From Globicephala melas (Eukaryota; Chordata; Mammalia; Artiodactyla; Delphinidae): a stretch of DNA of 64,000 nt. The first letter of the stretch is position 1. Each line of letters begins with the position of its first letter. The stretch lies in contig NC_083320.1 in the NCBI RefSeq assembly GCF_963455315.2, forward strand, positions 36,570,920-36,634,919, written 5' to 3'. Shown piece after piece: positions 58,639 to 64,000 of this stretch. The notes below the pieces were generated by a model that was given only the letters and a program-made list of their open reading frames with translations, was not told the DNA's origin and made no database searches. The position numbers were made by a program, and so were the translations under genes.

Positions 58639-58838
58639 AAGGAAGGAAGGCAGGAAGGCAGGAAGGCAGGAAGGCAGGAAGGCAGGAAGGAAGGAAGGAA
58701 GGAAGGAAGGGAGGAAGGAAGAAAGGGAGGGAGGAAGGGAGGGAGGGAGGGAGGGAGGAAGGGAGGGAGGAAGGAAGGGAGGGAGGAAGGGAGGGAGGGA
58801 GGGAGGGAGGAAGGGAGGGAGGAAGGAAGGAAGGAAGG
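58639..58838 (+). repeat. (GGAA/GGGA)n microsatellite, 200 bp
   Basis: An unbroken purine tract of ggaa, ggca, ggga and aaga tetramers. The first part is ggaaggca, then pure ggaa, then mixed ggga/ggaa. It gives open frames on both strands (58541-58855, 58581-58994, 58605-58862, 58630-58875) made of simple repeats such as EGRKEGRK and LPSFLPSF. These are artefacts. Confidence 0.97.
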
Positions 58839-58849
58839 GCTCACTCTGC

Positions 58850-60050
58850 AGGTGAGAATCACTCAGGGACACCAAACATGACCCATCCTTTGCCCTGGGT
58901 TTGCTCTAGATTCCAGTTTGGGTCTCCTCCCTCTCATCCTCTGTGTCTACCGTTTTCCCATCTAGGTGCCATCTCTCTCCTAGACACATTCTAGGAGAAA
59001 GAGAGAAGCCTGAACTTTGCAGCTTGTAAATGAGCTCACTGTGGAGGAGCTATTTAATGCAAATGAATAACCAGCAAGGCCCAGGAAAGCTGAGCAGAAT
59101 GGAGACTGGGAGGTCCCCTCTCGCCACTCGCACGTGGCACACCCATTGGCACTAATACGGCTTAAGCATTCATACTGAGGGGCTGCAAACCCCTGGGCAG
59201 AGACAGGCAGTATACACACTAGACATGGAAAATGTATGAGCAAAAAAAGATTAACTGACAAAAAGTTAATTAAAACTGCTCTGATTATGAGGTAGAATTT
59301 AACAATTACTTTAAAAAATGCAGTGTGACACAGTGCAGCGCTGCAGCTGAATTAATCATGAATGAGGAGAGCGCTGTTTAATTTTTGTGTGCATGAGAAA
59401 AACACTCGACAGATTTGACAATTAGAGCAGGGCAACAGCATTGCGTGGCACAATGTGAGGCGGGTTTTCCCAGTGGTTTTTTGGGAGGGAGCTAAGCAGA
59501 TGTGCTCAAATATTTACAAATGCACAATATTCTCATGCTCTTCAGCTGCCCACCCTGCTGATTTCACAAGAAGTCGCCTTCAATCTGGAGGCCGCTGCGG
59601 GAGCCACACGTGCTGTGTCTCGCCGCTCAAGGAGTGGCTCAGCCAAGTTCCCCCGGCTTCCAAGCCGTGCACTCATCCAAAGAGCAGAGCAGGCCAGCAG
59701 GTGACAAAGGGCCAGAGCTCTTTCAAACAGTCAGCTTCCAGGATTCGCTTTGCCCATAAAGTGGACGGTGCATGCAATCACATGGGTAAGGCAGGGGCTG
59801 AGCTGAAATTGCCCCAACCGCCTGGCTGTTTAGTAACTGCCCTCAATGAGCATTTCCCAAACCCAGCCCAGCTCTGTAACAGGAGCTTCTCCTATAGCTG
59901 TGAAGTAGCCTTGAAGGACCACAAAACACCTACCAGCAAGACCCTAGATGAATGCTTTACATCTTGGATTCTAGGTTGTCAGCCTAGTTATGAGAGAGAA
60001 GACTTGCAATTACTAGTACTTTTATTGCTACTAGTAGGCATATTACTCCT
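58850..60050. promoter_or_regulatory. Candidate conserved non-coding (enhancer-like) block
   Basis: About 1.2 kb free of recognisable repeats, with higher GC and more CpG than the rest of the window. It contains an octamer ATGCAAAT (59057-59064), a CAGCTG E-box (59344-59349) directly next to attaatcatgaat, and several TAAT motifs between 59260 and 59400. A plus-strand frame crosses it (59455-60087, 210 codons) but opens with GTG. Its end is a hydrophobic run translated from the pyrimidine-rich L1M border, and it has no known domain. The text quality resembles deeply conserved developmental enhancers, but this is judged by eye only. An unannotated exon is the main alternative. Confidence 0.35.
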
Positions 60051-60059
60051 ATGGTCTTT

Positions 60060-60361
60060 TTTTCTTCTTTCAATTTTATGGGTATAATTTACATACCAAA
60101 CAATTCACTCATTTAAACTGCATAATTCAACAGTTTTTAGTATATTCACAGCATTGTACAACCAGCACCACGATCAATTTTAGAAGCCCCATACCCTTTA
60201 GCTATCGTCGTTCAATTCTTTTCCTGCCAGTCTGAGGCAACCACTAATCTTTCTGTTTCTATAGATTCACCTATTCTGGATATTTCATAAATGGAATCAT
60301 ATACTATGTTGTCTTTGGTGTGTCTGGCTTCTTTCACTTAGCATACTGTTTTCAAGGTTCA
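60060..60361 (-). repeat. Ancient L1M, part 1 (split by LTR)
   Basis: ggtataatttacataccaaa, ccactaatctttctgtttct and ggcttctttcacttagcata are minus-strand L1M 3' text. The element continues at 60702. Confidence 0.75.
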
Positions 60362-60366
60362 TTTAT

Positions 60367-60696
60367 TGTCTTAGACTGTCGGGGCTGCTATAACAAAGGT
60401 AGCACATTAGGTAGCTCATAAACAACAGAAATGTATTTCTCACAGTCCTGGAGGCTGGAAATCTGAGATCAGGGTACCAGCAAAGTTGGGTGGGGGCCGT
60501 CTTTTGGGCTGCAGACTTCTCATTGTATCCTTACAAGGTGGTAGGGAGCTCTGAGGGATTTCTTTTATACTAATCCCATTCATGAGGGCTTCACCCTCAT
60601 GACCTAATCACCACCTATTAATATCATCACTTTTGGAACTTAGAATTTCAACATGTGAATTTCGAGGGGACACAAATATTCATTCAGACCATAGCA
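60367..60696 (-). mobile_element. MaLR (MLT1-type) solo LTR inside L1M, minus
   Basis: Runs from tgtcttagactgtcggggct and ataaacaacagaaatgtatt through gggcttcaccctcatgacct to ttcaacatgtgaatttcgag and a catagca end. It has TG...CA termini. Candidate 5 bp duplications tttat (60362-60366) and tccat (60697-60701) match at 3 of 5 bases. Confidence 0.85.
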
Positions 60697-60701
60697 TCCA
60701 T

Positions 60702-61590
60702 GCTGTAGCGTGTATCAGTATTTCGTTTATTTTTATGGCTGAAAAATATTCCATTATATGGGTATACCACATTTTGTTTATCCATTCATCTATAATGACT
60801 GTTTCTATTTTTTGGTCATTATGAATATAATGCTGCTATGAACACTCATGTACAAGTTTTCATGTGGACATATGTTTTCATTTCTCTTGGGTATATACCT
60901 AGAAGTAGAATTGCTGATCAAACAGTAACTCTATGTTTGGCTTTTGAGGAATTTCCAGACAATTTGCCAAAGGAGTTGTACTATTTTACATTCCCACCAG
61001 CAGAGTATGAGGTTCTGATTTCCACATCGTCACCAACACTTACTATAACTTTTTTATTAAAGCCATCATGGCAGGTGTGAAATGCCATCTCATTGTGGTT
61101 TGGATTTGTATGTATTTACCTGATGACTAATGATGTTGAGCATCTTTTGATGTGCTTAGTGGGCATTTTTATATCTTCTTTACAAAAATGTCCATTCAGA
61201 TCCCTTTCCCATTTTGTAACTGCTATTTGTAATTTGTTATATGTCCTTTCACTATTGACTTGTAAGTGTTCTTTGTATATTCTAGATACAGGTCTCTTAT
61301 CAGATATATAATTTGTAAATATTCTTTCCTATTCCTTGGGCTGTGTTTTCACTTTCTTGAGAATGTCCTTTGAAGCATACAAGATTTTAAATGTGATGAA
61401 GTCCAATTTATCTATTTTTAGTTTTGTTGCTTGTGCTTCTGATGTCATATCTGAGAAACCATTGCTAAATTCAAAGATTAACTCCTCTATTTTCTTCTAA
61501 AAGTTTTATAGTTTTAGTGCTTACATTTAGTTCTTTAACCATTTTGAGTTAATTTTAAAATATGGTATGAGGCAAGGGATTAACTTGTTG
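60702..61590 (-). repeat. Ancient L1M, part 2
   Basis: Continues part 1 with ggctgaaaaatattccatta, tgctgctatgaacactcatg, ttgggtatatacctagaagt, cattcccaccagcagagtat and atgatgttgagcatcttttg. This is the minus-strand ORF2 end and 3' UTR of an old L1. Short frames are chance. Confidence 0.8.
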
Positions 61591-62018
61591 AAAGATCATG
61601 AACATTTTAAAAATTACCTCTAACGCCTCCTCTAATTCAAGTCTTCATCATTTCATACCAGTATGTTCTCTTTTTTTTTTTTTTTGGTCTGGGGTTGGGA
61701 CACAGAAAGACTCTCAGTGGTGCTGTAGTAACCAGTATGTGCCCACCCCATTTTAACCTGCTAAAATGTCAAATTCCACCTACCACATTCTTCTCATATG
61801 TCCCATAACTCTCCAAAGCATAGGCTTTAGAGTCACAGACATGGGCTTATTTTGAGCTGTAGCATTTACTATTCATGTCAGTTAGAGAAAGGTATTCCAC
61901 CTTTCTAGCTTTCATACACTTCTCTGTTAAGTGAAGGTAGTGATGTTGAAATGAATGTCATTGGTGTTCTGTCAAGATTCCATCAATTTCTTTCATGGGT
62001 ACTGGTAGCCACCCCCCA
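61591..62018. other. Unassigned sequence with a weak MIR
   Basis: A T-run at 61671-61686. Bases 61795-61950 (tagagtcacagacatgggct, cacctttctagctttcatac) resemble a worn MIR in plus orientation. Confidence 0.45.
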
Positions 62019-62019
62019 G

Positions 62020-62410
62020 CTCCTATGTCTTTTTGCTTGAAATGATCTGCATCCTAAACTCTCTTTGGAAGACAGCCCCTGAGCCACTGGAACATTCTGC
62101 TTACTTGGACAGAGAGCTGGAAGTGCCTGGGAGTCTACATAAGCCCTGGGGTAACCCTTACACTAGGAGTATGAAAGCCTTTGTCTGAAAGGTGACAACC
62201 CCCAGACTGTCTTTTACCTTCCAGAGTTGTCCTGCAGCATCAGGCTCAGGCTGGAACTTCACCTGAAGTTGCACTCTGCATGGCTTCTTCCCTCCTTTTG
62301 TCCTGCTTCCACTACTCCCTTTCTGGCTTCTCATGAAGTGAGAAGTCCCTTAATGAAATGCTTGAACATCACCTCAGGGTCTGCTCTGGAAAACCTGGCA
62401 CAAGACAAAT
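62020..62410 (+). repeat. LTR-like repeat, plus, family uncertain
   Basis: Ends with acctcagggtctgctctgga and aaacctggcacaagac, the same kind of 3' end seen in the ERVL LTR at 3165-3637 and in other mammalian LTRs. A weak polyadenylation-like site lies near 62352 (taatgaaat). The short frame at 62227-62436 is chance. Confidence 0.45.
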
Positions 62411-62504
62411 ATCTACCTCCTACAACTACTGTTTGAACAAATGAGACTTTATATTCTGCATGCGAAAGAAATGAAGCCAGGCCCTCACCCTGTTCTATAT
62501 TCAA

Positions 62505-62577
62505 ACATAAACTCAAAATGGATTAAAGACCTAAGTGTAGAGCTAAAACTATAAAACTCTTAGAAGAAAACATGAGA
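62505..62577 (+). repeat. Small L1 ORF2 fragment
   Basis: aaactcaaaatggattaaag followed by acctaagtgtag translates to NSKWIKDLSV, a conserved segment of L1 ORF2p. The adjacent aactcttagaagaaaacat fits the following LLEENI block. An isolated, very short fragment. Confidence 0.7.
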
Positions 62578-62579
62578 GT

Positions 62580-62636
62580 ACCATGTAGAACAATATCTAG
62601 AAAATAGGAGGCGCTCAATAAACGTCAGTTTTCATG
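62580..62636 (+). repeat. MIR/L2 tail fragment
   Basis: ataggaggcgctcaataaac is the diagnostic 3' tail of MIR/L2. Confidence 0.6.
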
Positions 62637-62639
62637 GTG

Positions 62640-63500
62640 GTGGTCATTGTTGTATAAATGGCTACTTACCACCCCAAATTCTAGGGTTGACTACCAGGCA
62701 CACAACAACCAATCCATGAGTATTTTGTATTGAATTTTAAATTTTTTTAAATTGTTGCTTCTATGCATGTTTCCCTGTCTTAAGGGACATTTTGTGAAGA
62801 ATCTGAGGTTTAGGGCTCATTCTGTCTCTATATAGTGTAATATTCTAAAATGACCCAGTTTGAGTCAGTGGTTCTGATCATCTATTAAACAAATAAATCT
62901 GAATGGATGTTAATCAGTTCATGGTCTTATTATGGCCTAATATTATCAAAATGTATCTCAGAGGAGGATGATCTATAACATCTCTGAATAACTGTATCCC
63001 TTAGTTCAGACCAGATGTCCCATGCCCTGAAAGGAAAATTTTCATTGAATGGAATGTATTTGGCTTTTATTTGTTGTTGTTTTATTTTCAACAAGATAAT
63101 GAAAAAGAAGATTTAATTCTATTAATTATCTTTAGGAAAGCACAACAATTATTTGTGTGTCATGCACAGCCTATGGGTTTCTCAAGGTCAAAAATAAATC
63201 CATTTTCCTTGTTCAAAATCCCTTTCATAAATTCTACATGGTAGGGTTTTGTTTGTTTGTTTGTTTGCTTGTTTTGCACAAACTGTCTGTTCATCGTCTT
63301 TTTAAGAACAAGTGCTGTTGCAAAGGATTTGATGTACTTTCATACTGTGCTATGACAAAATATTCATGGAAAGCGTACTTGCATTACATTGAAAATGCAT
63401 CACTAGTAGCTAGCTAGTTATAATGTATACATAAATTATCGTTTAACAAAGATATGCATAGGATTTATTTTGACATATCAGAAATAATAATGTGCAGTTG
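62640..63500. other. Unassigned sequence
   Basis: An imperfect gttt repeat (63247-63275). No gene recognised. Confidence 0.5.
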
Positions 63501-63504
63501 TCTA

Positions 63505-63650
63505 GTGACATGGGTATTACAAAGACTTTCATGCATTGTATTATTTTATCATCACAGTAGACATTCAGGCTATTTATTACTTATCCCATTTTAACCTAAC
63601 CTTAACCTTAAATGTTAAGGTTCAGACAGTTAAGTGACTGCTGTATTAGA
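63505..63650 (-). repeat. Weak MIR, minus
   Basis: gtattattttatcatcacag, tacttatcccattttaacct and ggttcagacagttaagtgac follow worn MIR order on the minus strand. Confidence 0.45.
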
Positions 63651-63724
63651 GATGAACAATCCACCAACTATTTGGGCTTCACCTTCCATAATGTATAGTT
63701 GTTGATAAAAGAAAAAAAAAAAAA

Positions 63725-64000
63725 AAGTTTCCCAGCCAAAGACATTTCCCAGCCTTCTATGCCTTCACTTATGGCCAAGAGATTAGGTTCTGCCAATCAA
63801 CTGTGAATAGAAGTGACTGTCACTTCCAGAAAAGGATTTTTAAGAAGTCTGTATTCTTTATTATCTCTCTCCCTATCCAGCATCTGAGTACTCTGAGAAT
63901 GAATGCAGGGATTACAAGAAGGGAGAAACCTAGATCCTTGTATCCCTGCAGAAAGGAAGCCCACCCACCAAGCAGGACTCTCCACACTGAACTGACTTGA
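63725..64000 (+). repeat. Possible mammal-wide repeat, continues past the window
   Basis: ttcccagccttctatgcctt, tggccaagagattaggttct and gtgactgtcacttccagaaa match by layout the block at 50740-51020. A poly(A) at 63710-63726 precedes it. The family is not named. Confidence 0.4.

Noticed and set aside
58541..58994. Open frames of 85-137 codons on both strands
   Set aside because: They are translations of the GGAA/GGGA microsatellite (EGRK-type and LPSF-type repeats), not genes.
59455..60087. A 210-codon plus-strand open frame
   Set aside because: It opens with GTG, its last 25 codons are hydrophobic translation of the pyrimidine-rich edge of an L1M, and I see no domain or splice sites. The higher GC of the block makes long frames likelier by chance.
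63588..63622. Telomere-like text (cctaaccttaaccttaa)
   Set aside because: Only two or three irregular units within a worn MIR-like region. Not an interstitial telomeric array.
1..64000. An operon, defence system or other prokaryotic-type gene cluster
   Set aside because: Low coding density, SINE/LINE content and absence of ribosome-binding sites and conserved prokaryotic proteins show vertebrate intergenic or intronic DNA.

Overview
The window is a stretch of mammalian nuclear DNA, almost certainly from a whale or dolphin. Six copies of a roughly 200 bp tRNA-derived SINE of the CHR type (opening ggcttccctggtgg, with a GC-rich body and an A-rich tail) and several L1 3' ends typical of even-toed ungulates and cetaceans point to Cetartiodactyla. 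I saw no BovB or Bov-tA repeats, which argues against a ruminant. I found no host protein-coding gene, no exon with convincing splice sites, no tRNA or rRNA gene, no CRISPR array and no prokaryotic or viral gene cluster. The open frames are L1 reverse-transcriptase remnants, translated SINEs, translated simple repeats or chance frames.

Layout. 1-8 kb holds old interspersed repeats: two LTR-like elements, L2 split by a MIR, and a MaLR LTR. It also holds a young L1 3' end inserted into an older L1, with a 9 bp target-site duplication (TSD). 8-11 kb is mostly unassigned. 10.96-13.6 kb has a 1.9 kb 5'-truncated L1 and an LTR-like element carrying a SINE. 13.6-15.2 kb is a long L2 remnant. 15.9-20.6 kb holds degenerate ancient L1s, a SINE and a MIR. 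21.4-29.3 kb holds a short L1, a MER5-like element and a nearly full-length but dead L1 (about 6.5 kb) with recognisable 5' UTR, ORF1, ORF2 and 3' UTR, and a SINE inside its 5' UTR. 29.7-41.2 kb has MER20, a SINE, microsatellites, MIRs, an L1 tail, and an L2 copy interrupted by MER5A. 41.9-46.2 kb has ancient L1s, a SINE and another L1 3' end. 46.3-53.9 kb is mostly unassigned AT-rich DNA. 53.97-55.10 kb is a textbook twin-primed (5'-inverted) L1 with a perfect 13 bp TSD and a nested SINE. 56.6-57.9 kb has an L2 and a MIR split by an L1. 58.64-58.84 kb is a 200 bp GGAA/GGGA microsatellite. 58.85-60.05 kb is a repeat-poor, relatively GC-rich block with homeodomain, octamer and E-box motifs that looks like a conserved non-coding (enhancer-type) element. 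60.06-64 kb has an ancient L1 interrupted by a MaLR LTR, another LTR-like element, and MIR and L1 fragments.

Nothing here forms a pathway. The elements relate to each other as layers of insertion. L2 and MIR are oldest, followed by MER5/MER20 DNA transposons and MaLR/ERVL LTRs, then ungulate/cetacean L1, then CHR SINEs mobilised by L1. I do not see a previously undescribed biological system. The best leads are the 59 kb candidate enhancer beside the GGAA repeat, the twin-primed L1, and a small unexplained GC-rich block at 22.39-22.80 kb. All family assignments come from recognising sequence by eye; boundaries without a TSD are approximate.
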